The notes below the pieces were generated by a model. That model made no database searches and was not told where the DNA came from. It saw only the letters and a list, made by a program, of their open reading frames with translations. Positions 39,769 to 48,856 of a DNA stretch of 64,000 nucleotides are shown here, in pieces (positions within the stretch are counted from its first letter, which is position 1; every line of letters begins with the position of its first letter). Location: positions 1-64,000 of the forward strand of contig NZ_AXAL01000027.1 in NCBI RefSeq assembly GCF_000472785.1, given 5' to 3'. Source of the stretch: Mesorhizobium loti CJ3sym (lineage in GTDB: Bacteria > Pseudomonadota > Alphaproteobacteria > Rhizobiales > Rhizobiaceae). The position numbers and the translations under genes were made by a program.

Positions 39769-41277
39769 ATGGTCGGCGTATGGTTGGCAATGCAGTGCAT
39801 ACGACAGGCAAATAGTCCTTCAGACAGTTCCACGGGCGTGACCTTTCGCTGTGATCTCGGCGTCAAAGGCAAGGACTTCCCGCATTTCTGGGAGCATACG
39901 GTCGGCAGTGGCCATGCGACGCTGGCGCTGCGTGCGGACTGGCAGGCGCAGATGCGCCGCGCGCATGACGAACTCGGCTTTCGCCATGTCCGTTTTCACG
40001 GCCTGCTCGATGACGATATGGGTACGCTCATCGATCAGGACGACCAGCCGCTCTATTCGTTCTTCAATGCCGACCAGATCTTCGATTTCCTGCTGTCGAT
40101 CGGCATGCGGCCCTTTGTCGAGTTGAGCTTCATGCCGACGATGCTGTCGTCCAGCGGACAGATCATCTTCCACGACCGCGCCAATGTCAGTGCGCCGAAG
40201 GATTACGGACAGTGGGCGACCCTTATCTTCAAACTCGTTGGCCATTGGGTTGACCGCTACGGCCTGGAGGAGGTGCGCCAATGGTCCTTCGAGGTCTGGA
40301 ACGAGCCCAATCTCCAAGCGTTCGGCAGCGGCAGGCAGGAAGACTATTTCAAGCTGTATACCTATACGGCGAAGGCCATCAAATCCGTCGACACGCAATT
40401 GCAGGTCGGCGGTCCGGCCACCGCGGCCAATGCCTGGATCGGCGAGTTCATCGCCTACTGCACCCAGAACAGCCTTCCAGCTGACTTTATCAGCACCCAC
40501 CACTACCCAACCGATGCCTTTGGCCAACCTGGCGACGACACCGAAACCCAGCTTTCAGTAAGCACGCGAAGCGTGTTGCGCGAGCAGGCGCGCACCGCGC
40601 GCCAGCAAGCTGGAGACCGTCCGCTCTATTACACCGAATGGTGCACGTCTTCGAACCCGCGCGATCCCCTGCATGACGAGCCTTATGCCGCCGCCTTCAT
40701 CGTCAAGACGGTGATGGAAGCAAGGGGGCTGGTTCAGGGCTATAGCTACTGGACGTTTTCGGATATTTTCGAGGAGAACTATTTTCCCTCCGTGCCGTTT
40801 CATGGCGGTTTTGGCCTGATGAACCTTCACGGCATCGCCAAACCGGCTTACCGTGCCTTTGAAATGTTGCACGGACTTGGAGCGGAAATCCTGCCTGTGG
40901 AAGGTAACCACCCGACTGTCGACAGCTGGTGCGTGCGTGACCGGAATTCGCTGACCGTGCTGATCTCCAATTTCGCCTTGCCGCGGCATCCAATCGCGGA
41001 CGAGATCGTCCATATCGAACTCAAGAATGCGCCCATGCCCACCGCCGCAATCATCCGGCGGATCGATGCGGGAAATGCCAACGCCAAGGCGCTATGGGCG
41101 ACGAAGGGAAAGCCTGATTATCTGAGCCCGGCAATGGTCGAGCAATTGCATGCGGCCTCGGCAATGCCGGAGCAGGAACAACCGGTCGCCTGGCGCGACC
41201 GGACCCTTGGATTCGATGTGACCGTGCCGCCGCTGGGAGTCGCGTCCATCAGGCTGGAGTTTGCATCGTTTGCCTAA
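39769..41277 (+). CDS. GH39 family glycoside hydrolase (beta-xylosidase-like)
   Basis: A 502-residue protein. The start ATG 39769 has no strong ribosome-binding site and ATG 39790 is possible. The GH39 fold is clear: RFHGLLDDDMGTL, SFMPTML, FEVWNEPNL with the acid/base Glu near residue 180, STHHYPTD, and YYTEWCTSS with the nucleophile Glu near 290, then SYWTFSDIFEEN and FHGGFGLMNLHGIAKP. The first 25 residues do not form a typical signal peptide, so it may be cytoplasmic. GH39 enzymes cleave beta-xylosides or alpha-iduronides; specificity is not readable. Its 3' end overlaps the next gene by 8 bases, suggesting an operon of five genes. Confidence 0.9.
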   Translation: MVGVWLAMQCIRQANSPSDSSTGVTFRCDLGVKGKDFPHFWEHTVGSGHATLALRADWQAQMRRAHDELGFRHVRFHGLLDDDMGTLIDQDDQPLYSFFNADQIFDFLLSIGMRPFVELSFMPTMLSSSGQIIFHDRANVSAPKDYGQWATLIFKLVGHWVDRYGLEEVRQWSFEVWNEPNLQAFGSGRQEDYFKLYTYTAKAIKSVDTQLQVGGPATAANAWIGEFIAYCTQNSLPADFISTHHYPTDAFGQPGDDTETQLSVSTRSVLREQARTARQQAGDRPLYYTEWCTSSNPRDPLHDEPYAAAFIVKTVMEARGLVQGYSYWTFSDIFEENYFPSVPFHGGFGLMNLHGIAKPAYRAFEMLHGLGAEILPVEGNHPTVDSWCVRDRNSLTVLISNFALPRHPIADEIVHIELKNAPMPTAAIIRRIDAGNANAKALWATKGKPDYLSPAMVEQLHAASAMPEQEQPVAWRDRTLGFDVTVPPLGVASIRLEFASFA

Positions 41278-42619
41278 AACAGAACCTGCCGCATTGTCCG
41301 ATGACGAGCTTCTGGACCGCTACCAGCGCGCCGCCTTCGATTATTTCCTGGAGAATGTGAACCCCGACAACGGCCTGGTTGCCGATACATCGCGGCCGAA
41401 TTCGCCGGCCAGCATCGCCGTCGTCGGCTTCGCCTTGTCCTGCTATCCGATCGGAGTCGAGCGCGGCTGGATGACGCGTGCGAGGGCGGTCAAGCTGACG
41501 CTTGCCGCGTTGCGCTTCTTCTCTGCCAGCCCGCAGGGCAGCGGTGAAGAGGTCACCGGCCACAAAGGCTTCTATTACCACTTCCTCGACATGCGGACTG
41601 GCCTGCGCGTCTGGCGCTGCGAACTGTCGATGGTGGACACAGCACTGCTGATCGCCGGCGTGCTGGTGGCAGCTTCCCATTTCTCGGGCGACGACGAGTC
41701 GGAAACCGAAATCCGCCAGCTGGCCGAGACGCTCTACCGGCGTGTCGACTGGCGATGGGCGCAAGGCAGCACTGCGACCTTGCGCCAGGGTTGGAAGCCG
41801 AAGAGCGGTTTCCTGCACTATGGCTGGGAAGGCTACAACGAGGCGACGATCCTCTACGTGCTGTCGATGGCCTCGCCCGACAGCCCGACCTCCGACGACA
41901 GTTACGATGCCTGGACGGCGACCTACCAATGGGAAAACATCTACGGCCATGACGTGCTCTATGGCGGGCCGCTGTTCATGCATCAGTTCTCGCATGCCTG
42001 GATCGATTTCGCCGGCATTCGCGACGCTTTCATGCGCGAGAAGAATTCCGACTATTTCGAAAACAGCCGGCGCTCGACCTACCTCCAACGCGACTATGCC
42101 CGCCACAACCCTTATGGGTTCGAAGGCTATGGCGAGAACCTTTGGGGGCTTTCGGCTGGCGACGGGCCGGGCGGCTTCCGCGCCAGCGTGGAGCGTCGGC
42201 GCCACCGCTTTTCCGGCTATGCCGCGCGCGGCGCACCGTTCGGGCCGGATGACGGGACGATCGCACCATGGTCCTATCCGGCGTCGTTGCCTTTCGCACC
42301 TGACATTTGCCTGGCCGCCTTGCGCCATCTCGGTGACCGCTATCCCGAGGTGATCGACAATTTCCGGCTGCCGAGCGGCTTCAATCCGACATTGGCCAAC
42401 CGGCGACAATTCGGCCGCAACGGCTGGGTGTCGGAAGGTCATTACGGGCTGGACCAAGGCATTGTGGTGATGATGATCGAGAACCATCGCTCGCGCCTAA
42501 TCTGGGAGCTGCTGCGCTCCAATCCGCACATCCGCCGCGGCCTGGGCAAAGCAGGCTTCACCGGCGGCTGGCTGGCGCAACCGGCAGGCTCCGCTTCAGG
42601 GGGCCGCGATGCCGCGTAA
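41270..42619 (+). CDS. Glycoamylase-like domain protein (PF10091, GH144-like)
   Basis: A 449-residue protein. TTG 41270 has GGAG 10 bases upstream inside the GH39 gene; TTG 41261 would add three residues. The family pattern is QRAAFDYFLENVNPDNGLVADTS, SIAVVGFALSCYPIGVERGWM, KGFYYHFLDMRTGLR, FLHYGWEGYNEATILYVLSM, PLFMHQFSHAWIDF and WGLSAGDGPGGF. Members include endo-beta-1,2-glucanases and the C-terminal domain of cyclic beta-1,2-glucan synthase. There is no signal peptide, unlike secreted members. Possible roles are trimming of cyclic beta-1,2-glucan or another glycan made by the GTs of this operon. Confidence 0.85.
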   Translation: MPKTEPAALSDDELLDRYQRAAFDYFLENVNPDNGLVADTSRPNSPASIAVVGFALSCYPIGVERGWMTRARAVKLTLAALRFFSASPQGSGEEVTGHKGFYYHFLDMRTGLRVWRCELSMVDTALLIAGVLVAASHFSGDDESETEIRQLAETLYRRVDWRWAQGSTATLRQGWKPKSGFLHYGWEGYNEATILYVLSMASPDSPTSDDSYDAWTATYQWENIYGHDVLYGGPLFMHQFSHAWIDFAGIRDAFMREKNSDYFENSRRSTYLQRDYARHNPYGFEGYGENLWGLSAGDGPGGFRASVERRRHRFSGYAARGAPFGPDDGTIAPWSYPASLPFAPDICLAALRHLGDRYPEVIDNFRLPSGFNPTLANRRQFGRNGWVSEGHYGLDQGIVVMMIENHRSRLIWELLRSNPHIRRGLGKAGFTGGWLAQPAGSASGGRDAA

Positions 42620-44138
42620 ACGGTCAAAGGCCGCCGCCTTCCCCGTCGATCGCAACGACGTCGAACTGGTCCGGTGCGCGCATCCGCAGCACTGGAAAAA
42701 CCCGACCCCCGACGGTCCCTACAATCTCGTCGTCATCGGCGCCGGGCCGGCCGGGCTGACCGCGGCGCGTGACGCCGCGCGCCTCGGCGCGAAAGTCGCG
42801 CTGATCGAACGCGGGCTGATCGGCGGTGCCTGCACAAATGTCGGCGGCGTCCCGTCGAAGTCGATCATCCGCACGGCCAGGCTCTATGCCGACATGCGCG
42901 ATGCCGAGAGTTTCGGCGGTCACACGCCGGAGCGCCTTCATGTCGACTTCGAGCGGGCCATGATGCGGATGCGGCAGATCCGGCAGCGGATCAGCCGCGC
43001 CGATTCGGCCGCGGCCATCACCGCCGAAGGCATCGACCTTTATTTTGGCGAAGCGCGCTTTGCCGGACCGGATTGCGTGGTGGTCGCGGACAAGACACTG
43101 CATTTCAAGAAGGCATTGCTCGCGACGGGCGCGCATCCGAGCGGGCCCGCGATTCCGGGACTTGCCGAGGCCGGCTATCTCGATAATGAGAGCATGTTCA
43201 ACCTCACAAAATGCCCCCCACGGCTGCTGGTCATCGGCGGCGGGCCGCTTGGCTGCGAGACGGCGCAGGCCTTCTGCCTGCTCGGCGCGAAGGTCATCCT
43301 GGCGCAGAACGATCCGATGTTCCTGCCTGGCGAGGAACGCGACGCGGCGCAGATCCTTTCGGACGCGCTGGCGCGCGAAGGCGTCGAGGTGCGCCTGAAC
43401 ACTGAAGTGGTGGCGGTACGGACGGAGCGCGGCAAGAAACTCGCCGACCTGCTGCGCGACGGCGATACGACGACGATTTCCGTCGACGAGATCATCACCG
43501 GTGTCGGCCGTTCGCCCAATGTCGACGATCTCGACCTGGAAAATGCCGGGGTGGCGTATGACGCCAACGGCATCAAGGTGGACGATCACCTGAGGACCAC
43601 AAACCCGCACATCTACGCGGCGGGCGATGTGTGTCTCGAATACAAGTTCACCCATACCGCCGAGGCGACGGCGCGCATTGTTGTGCGCAATGCCCTGTTT
43701 CGCGGGCACGAAAAGCTCAGTGAGCTCGTCGTTCCCTGGTGCACCTATACCGATCCGGAGATCGCCCATGTCGGCCTCTATCCGATCGAGGCGCGTCGCA
43801 ACGGCATCCCGGTCAAGACCTATACAGTGCTGATGCATGATGTCGCCCGTGCCGTGATGGACGGCGAGGAGGAGGGGTTCGTCAAGATCCATGTCCGGGA
43901 GGGATCCGACCGCATACTGGGGGCGACGGTCGTCGCCAGCCATGCCGGCGAGATGATCAATGCCGTGACGCTCGCCATCAAGTCGGGCATGGGATTGCAT
44001 GCCTTGGCCGATGTCATCCATCCCTTCCCGACGCAGGCGCAAGGCATCAAGATGGCGGGCGATGCCTACAGGCAAACCCGGTTCACCTCCTTGCGCAGGC
44101 GACTTGCGGCGCGCTGGCTGGCTTGGTCCAGGCGATGA
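42609..44138 (+). CDS. FAD-dependent pyridine nucleotide-disulfide oxidoreductase homologue lacking one redox Cys
   Basis: A 509-residue flavoprotein that overlaps the previous gene by 11 bases. FAD binding is shown by NLVVIGAGPAGLTAARDAARLGAKVALIE, NAD(P)H binding by LLVIGGGPLGCETAQAFCLLGAKVIL, and YAAGDVC near residue 340. The redox site reads GGACTNVGGVPSK: Cys75 is present but residue 80, Cys in active disulfide reductases (CxNxGCxPSK), is Gly. The C-terminal HPFPTQAQG also departs from the HPT...E of dihydrolipoamide dehydrogenase. It is therefore probably not a functional mercuric or lipoamide reductase and may be a flavin oxidoreductase working on one thiol or a quinone. Similar proteins are often annotated as mercuric reductase. 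Confidence 0.85.
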   Translation: MPRKRSKAAAFPVDRNDVELVRCAHPQHWKNPTPDGPYNLVVIGAGPAGLTAARDAARLGAKVALIERGLIGGACTNVGGVPSKSIIRTARLYADMRDAESFGGHTPERLHVDFERAMMRMRQIRQRISRADSAAAITAEGIDLYFGEARFAGPDCVVVADKTLHFKKALLATGAHPSGPAIPGLAEAGYLDNESMFNLTKCPPRLLVIGGGPLGCETAQAFCLLGAKVILAQNDPMFLPGEERDAAQILSDALAREGVEVRLNTEVVAVRTERGKKLADLLRDGDTTTISVDEIITGVGRSPNVDDLDLENAGVAYDANGIKVDDHLRTTNPHIYAAGDVCLEYKFTHTAEATARIVVRNALFRGHEKLSELVVPWCTYTDPEIAHVGLYPIEARRNGIPVKTYTVLMHDVARAVMDGEEEGFVKIHVREGSDRILGATVVASHAGEMINAVTLAIKSGMGLHALADVIHPFPTQAQGIKMAGDAYRQTRFTSLRRRLAARWLAWSRR

Positions 44139-44344
44139 TCTTTTCATCCGGATTCTGCCGGCACGAATTGTGACCGTCTCGCCAGGCGGGGCACATCCGA
44201 CGACCCAGGGATCATCCAGCGCTTGACGAAAGCGCCATTCGTCTAAACAAGTCGAAGCTTATTTCCATGGCTTCGGGGGCCTCGTGAATGCCATCTGCGA
44301 TTGAGCCTGCAACGCAGCGCCGTGGGCGCTCGCCTTGAGCCGCA

Positions 44345-45574
44345 TTGGCGCGCGACCGGATATTACCATGCCGGCGCGCAGCAGCGAACAGCGTGCTGAT
44401 CGTGTCCCACGAGCCGGCCTTTCCGCCAACCTCCGGCGCGGACCTTAGAAACTATCGCAATGCCGCGATCGCGGCCGGGTTCGGACCGGCCTGCCTGGTC
44501 TCGGTGCTGCCGCGGGCCAGCGCCGCGAAGCTGCCCGATCCGTTGATCCGCGCCGAGGCGCTATCGATCGAGGGCGAGGCCCGTACGGCTTCGATCGGGT
44601 GGTGGCGCATCAGGGCCGAGCATCGCATTTCGCGTGCAGCCCTGGCACGGCTCGAGGCTCTGGTTCGAGACTTTCGTCCGGACACCGTCGTGGTCGAGAG
44701 CATCGGCCTGTTCAAGCTGCTGCAGCCGTTGCGGCCGCTGGTGCGGCAGCTCATCCTCGACATGCACAATGTCGAGTCCGACCTGGCTCAACAAATAGGC
44801 CGCACTGAAGCGACCGGGCCGCGCCTTGCCGCGATCGCGGCATCTCTGGGCATCAGGCGTCTCGAAAGAAAGGCACTCGCCATTGTCGACAGGATCTGGG
44901 TCTGCTCGAACCAGGACCGCGACAAGCTGACGGGCCTTTCCCTGCGCAAGGTGCCGATCGATGTCGTTCCCAATGGAATTCCCAATGTCGAGGACATTCC
45001 GCAGACGCTGCCCACCGAAGCCGCGACCGACAGCGGCTTCCCGGTGATCCTGTTCATCGGCCATCTCGGCTATCCGCCAAACGTCGACGCCGCAGAGCGA
45101 TTGGCCCATGCCATATTACCCCGTATCCGGCAGGCTTTGCCCGGCGCCAAGCTTGTTCTCGCCGGACGCGGCCCGAAGGCGACCGTGCGGGCACTGGCCG
45201 GATTGCCTGATGTGGAACTCGTCGAAAATCCCGAAAGCGTGGCGCCGCTGCTGTCCCGCGCCCATCTCAGCATCATCCCGCTCAGAGCGGGCGGCGGTAC
45301 GCGCATCAAGATCCTGGAGGCGATGGCCTGGGGCGTGTCGGTGATCGCGACACCGCTGGCGGCCGAGGGCCTGGAGCTGGTCGAGAACGACGAGGTGCTC
45401 TTGTCGGCCACCGACGAAGGGCTTGCCGATGGGGCCATCGGGCTGTGTCACGACGCCCAGCGCCGGACACGACAGCGCATGCGCGCGCATCACGCCGTAT
45501 GGGCAACGTTCGGCCCGCAAGCGATCCGCGATGCCATCCGTGCCGGGCTTGAACTGGAGAATGACGGCACATGA
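44345..45574 (+). CDS. Family 4 glycosyltransferase (GT-B fold)
   Basis: A 409-residue protein; the frame opens at TTG 44345, and GTG 44393, at the start of the conserved VLIVSHEPAFPPTSGADLRN, is a reasonable alternative. The GT-B signatures are DMHNVESDLAQQ in the N-domain, then VPNGIPN, ILFIGHLGYPPNVDAAERL and PLRAGGGTRIKILEAMAWGVSVIATPLAAEGL, which holds the nucleotide-binding E-x7-E motif. It has no membrane segment and acts at the cytoplasmic face. It is 206 bases after the flavoprotein and overlaps the start of the following glycosyltransferase by 14 bases. The sugar added is unknown. Confidence 0.88.
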   Translation: MARDRILPCRRAAANSVLIVSHEPAFPPTSGADLRNYRNAAIAAGFGPACLVSVLPRASAAKLPDPLIRAEALSIEGEARTASIGWWRIRAEHRISRAALARLEALVRDFRPDTVVVESIGLFKLLQPLRPLVRQLILDMHNVESDLAQQIGRTEATGPRLAAIAASLGIRRLERKALAIVDRIWVCSNQDRDKLTGLSLRKVPIDVVPNGIPNVEDIPQTLPTEAATDSGFPVILFIGHLGYPPNVDAAERLAHAILPRIRQALPGAKLVLAGRGPKATVRALAGLPDVELVENPESVAPLLSRAHLSIIPLRAGGGTRIKILEAMAWGVSVIATPLAAEGLELVENDEVLLSATDEGLADGAIGLCHDAQRRTRQRMRAHHAVWATFGPQAIRDAIRAGLELENDGT

Positions 45575-47174
45575 CAATCTCCCGCCCCATGAGCCGCCGA
45601 TGATCCCGCCAATCCTGCACCAGACATGGAAGACAGACAGCGTTCCCGCACGCTTCCAGGCATATGCCGACAGCTGGAAACGGCATAATCCGCACTGGAC
45701 GGTGATGTTCTGGAGCGATCGGATGCTGCTCGAATTCGTGGCCGGGCACTATCCTGATTTCCTGCCGATGTTCTGCAGCTATACGAACGGCGTGCAGCGC
45801 TCTGATGCGGCCCGCTACATGCTGCTGCATCATTTTGGCGGGGTCTACGCCGACATTGACTGTGAATGCGTCGCACCCTTCGATTTGATCATGAATGAGA
45901 ACCGTGTCGTGCTGTGCAAGGAGCCGGCCTCGCATGCGGCCGTCCAGACGGATTTCCGGGGTCTGCCCTATCTCCTGTTCAACGGGACAATGGCGAGCCC
46001 GCCCCAGCATCCCTTCTGGATGCATCTCTTGTCCATGATGCCCGGGCTCGCCGGCGCCAAGGATGTGCTCGACGCGACCGGCCCTTGCCTGCTGACCTCC
46101 GCGCAGCGCGGCTACAACGATCAGGCAGCCTTCGCCATTCATCCCTCGGGCCTGTTCGCACCGGTGACGTCGACCGGGAGCACGGAGCGCGAGGCCAGCG
46201 ACGATACGACAGCGCTTTCGATCCATCACTGGGCGGGCACATGGTGGACCCCCGAGCCGCCACCGACATGGCTGACCAAACTTCGCAACAAAGCCTACCG
46301 GCTAAAATATCATCTGACGCGCGGCGCTCATCTGAGTAAAGCTGCGGCAAAAGCCAGCGTCGACAAGGCGGTTCTGTCGGCGCCGCCACCCCCTGGCCGC
46401 AACATCGCCATTCTGGTGCCGCTTCGCGACGCCGCGGACCTCATCCAGCCTTTTCTCGATGCGCTAGACGGGCTCGACTACCCCAAGGACAGGATCAAGC
46501 TGGTTTTCTGCGAAGGCGACAGCCTGGACGGCAGCTGGGAAAGGCTACACGCTGCAACAGCAGGATTAGCCGGCAAATATCGCGACATTGTGCTGTTGCA
46601 AAGACAGGTCGGCACCAGCTTCGACAGGGCAAAAAGGGCAAGGCCCAGAATGCAGCGCGCCAGGCGCGGCGCAATTGCCAAGGTACGAAATTACCTGATC
46701 GATCACGGATTGGACGCAGATGACGCCTGGGCGCTGTGGATCGATATCGACGTCTGGCGCTTTCCCGGCGATACGCTGAACCGGCTGATCGCCGCCGGAC
46801 ATCGCATCGCGGTACCCAACTGCGTCAAGATCGCCGGCCGCGGCAGCTTCGATCTCAACAACTTCATTATCAGGGGCCAGGGCAGGGATTACCGATACTT
46901 TCGCGAGATCCGCGGTGGTCTTCATCAGCCTCCGGCGACGACACCACATCGCTATCATCTCAGCGATGTCAGGCATCTCGACATTGTCGGCCTCGATGCG
47001 GTCGGAGGAACCATGCTGCTGGTCGATGCGGCGTTGCATCGCGGCGGCTTGCGCTTCCCCGAAATTCCCTACCGCGACCTGATCGAGACCGAAGCGTTTG
47101 GCTTGCTCGCCAACGATCTCGGCATCCGGCCGGTAGGCTTGCCGAAGCTGGAGATATTACACGTTCCGTGGTGA
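45561..47174 (+). CDS. Two-domain glycosyltransferase: Och1-like (DXD) plus Anp1-like
   Basis: A 537-residue protein from ATG 45561 (ATG 45600, at MIPPILHQTWK, is equally plausible). The N-terminal half is a DXD sugar-binding/Och1-type transferase: PPILHQTWK, NPHWTVMFWSD, GVQRSDAARYMLLHHFGGVYADIDCE with metal-binding DID. After about residue 270 a second domain starts, GRNIAILVPLRDAADLI, with CEGDSLDGSWERL and WIDIDVWRFPGDTL, resembling the fungal Anp1/mannan polymerase family. The two families meet in eukaryotic mannan synthesis, so this bacterial fusion is unusual. It could add two successive sugars. The last gene of the rightward cluster, it overlaps the end of the convergent gene. Confidence 0.8.
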   Translation: MTAHDNLPPHEPPMIPPILHQTWKTDSVPARFQAYADSWKRHNPHWTVMFWSDRMLLEFVAGHYPDFLPMFCSYTNGVQRSDAARYMLLHHFGGVYADIDCECVAPFDLIMNENRVVLCKEPASHAAVQTDFRGLPYLLFNGTMASPPQHPFWMHLLSMMPGLAGAKDVLDATGPCLLTSAQRGYNDQAAFAIHPSGLFAPVTSTGSTEREASDDTTALSIHHWAGTWWTPEPPPTWLTKLRNKAYRLKYHLTRGAHLSKAAAKASVDKAVLSAPPPPGRNIAILVPLRDAADLIQPFLDALDGLDYPKDRIKLVFCEGDSLDGSWERLHAATAGLAGKYRDIVLLQRQVGTSFDRAKRARPRMQRARRGAIAKVRNYLIDHGLDADDAWALWIDIDVWRFPGDTLNRLIAAGHRIAVPNCVKIAGRGSFDLNNFIIRGQGRDYRYFREIRGGLHQPPATTPHRYHLSDVRHLDIVGLDAVGGTMLLVDAALHRGGLRFPEIPYRDLIETEAFGLLANDLGIRPVGLPKLEILHVPW

Positions 47175-48148
47175 GGCAGCAGCCTGCCGGAGCTCTTCGC
47201 GCAGCGGCTCCAGATAGGTTTGCGGGCGCAGACGGTTCCAAACATAGTCCTGCCCGGTCAGATGCGAGGCCTGCGCGATCCAACGCGCCGGCGCCTGCGG
47301 AGCTGATGCCAGTCATCGACGATGATGACAGGCAGGCCTTCGTAGAGAGGATCGAGCGGCGAGGTCTTGGTCACGACGATGCAGCCGAGATATAGCAATT
47401 CCCATGTCCGATGACAGTCGAGGCCGTTTCCCACGGTCGAAACCACAAGCGGGTATTGCGAATACAGCTCCCAAATCCCGCGCTGCGACACTCGCTTTTT
47501 CAGGAAATCGACATGCGGGCATCCGTCCAGGGCCTCGAGCACCTCGCGACGTTGGCTCGAGCCCTTGCTGACGCTGAAATCGCAGAACACCCTGGGCTGA
47601 CGACGATCCGCATTGCCTTGCCCGGCGCGCAAGGTCCGCAACTGCCGCACCATGCCGCTGGGCGCTATAAGCGAACGTGGCGTATGGAGGTCCAGTCCGA
47701 TCGGGAACGGCTTGATCCTGGGATGACCGCCATCGCAATTCTGGCTGTACCAGCACACTAGATAGGGATTGGCGAGAAGCCGCTGCACGGTATCTTTTGC
47801 CAGATCCGACGGCACCGAACAATCGCCATCGGTGGTCATCAGGATGAAAGGAGCCTTGATCGTTGGCAGGGCTATCCTGGTGAACGTATCAAGGTCACAG
47901 TTTCGCTGAACCCTGGCCAAGCTGCTCAGCCGCACCCAGACTATGCCGTGCGCGCCGCTGTAGTGGTCACGGAAAAACGCCTCGCTTTGTGCCGATTCGG
48001 TCGGAGTACAGCGATACCAGTCGGGCCCGGCGAAATCGCAGAAATGCCCGATCCCTTGCGACCACAGCACGGGAGGAACGCTGAAGAACCTCAGCGCCTT
48101 GGAAAAGACAGCCTTTTTGCGTTTTGCCCACCAGCGCTTCATGCCCAT
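47157..48148 (-). pseudogene. Glycosyltransferase gene with C-terminal frameshift
   Basis: Start ATG 48148 (a TTG 48154 and ATG 48142 are near). The first frame reads PPVLWSQGIGHFCDFAGPDWYRCTPTESAQ, then RIALPTIKAPFILMTTDGDCSVP, IKPFPIGLDLHTPR and WELLYLGCIVVTKTSPLDPLYEGLPVIIVDDWHQL, like an exostosin-type transferase. It then turns into Arg-rich nonsense and stops at 47258. A second frame picks up exactly there as PQAPARWIAQASHLTGQDYVWNRLRP... and ends at 47157, giving about 330 residues. One missing base between about 47285 and 47303 explains both. It may be a broken gene, a sequencing error or an unusual frameshift signal; the listed span covers both frames. Confidence 0.75.
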
Positions 48149-48226
48149 CGGCAACGCTTAGCCCAGACGCCTCCGCGGCTGCAATGTCCTGCGGAGCCAT
48201 TCGCACAGGTCACGCGAGAGTTCGCC

Positions 48227-48802
48227 TCAGTCGTGTAATTCTCGCGAAATCGGCGGGCCGACCGAAAATCCGGAGAACGTGACTTCGAAACCCTCGCGCT
48301 GCGGCGAGCAGCACATCATGCCGACATCGACCGTCTTCGAGATCGGGAAATAGGCAAGCCGTACCGGCTTCCAGTGGCCGTCGGAAGCATCGAGATACTG
48401 GACGCGGATCGCCTCGCCGTGGCGGGTCAGGCGGATGCTGACGCCATTGGGATCGGCATGGATGGCCACCAGCGACCAGTCCGATGTGTCGTTGGTGACG
48501 ACGACGGAGAAATAGGCGAGGCCGTCCGTGTATTCGATGCCGGCCTTGACCCAGTGCGTTTCGCTCAGCCGGATCATCAGTCCAGCCTGGTCGTAGAGCA
48601 CCTTGTAATCGCCTTTGACGGTGACTTCGGCGGTGAAGTCGCCCTCGACCGGCCGATGCAGGAAGTGGCCGTTGTCACGCCAGAAACCGTAGAAGGTCTC
48701 GCGCCAGAAATCGGTTTCCTTGCCGGTGCGCACGCGCACCGCATCGCCGTCGATGGCATGATGCGGCGGCGGGTTAAGCCAAGTCAGATCCTGCAATGCC
48801 AT
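48227..48802 (-). CDS. DUF1349 beta-sandwich protein
   Basis: A 191-residue soluble protein from ATG 48802. The DUF1349 pattern is visible: GKETDFWRETFYGFWRDNGHFL, DFTAEVTVKGDYKVLYDQAGLMIRLSETHWVKAGIEY and DVGMMCCSPQREGFEVTFSGFSV. The fold is a concanavalin-like beta sandwich related to glycan-binding and glucanase proteins. No signal peptide is seen. It is the downstream neighbour of the aldehyde dehydrogenase gene by 54 bases on the same strand, and may be cotranscribed. Its ligand is unknown. Confidence 0.87.
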   Translation of the reverse strand: MALQDLTWLNPPPHHAIDGDAVRVRTGKETDFWRETFYGFWRDNGHFLHRPVEGDFTAEVTVKGDYKVLYDQAGLMIRLSETHWVKAGIEYTDGLAYFSVVVTNDTSDWSLVAIHADPNGVSIRLTRHGEAIRVQYLDASDGHWKPVRLAYFPISKTVDVGMMCCSPQREGFEVTFSGFSVGPPISRELHD

Positions 48803-48856
48803 TGCCTCGTGCCGATTCCCCGGTGAAAGCTCGCCGGCCGATGAGCCGGCGCCCGA

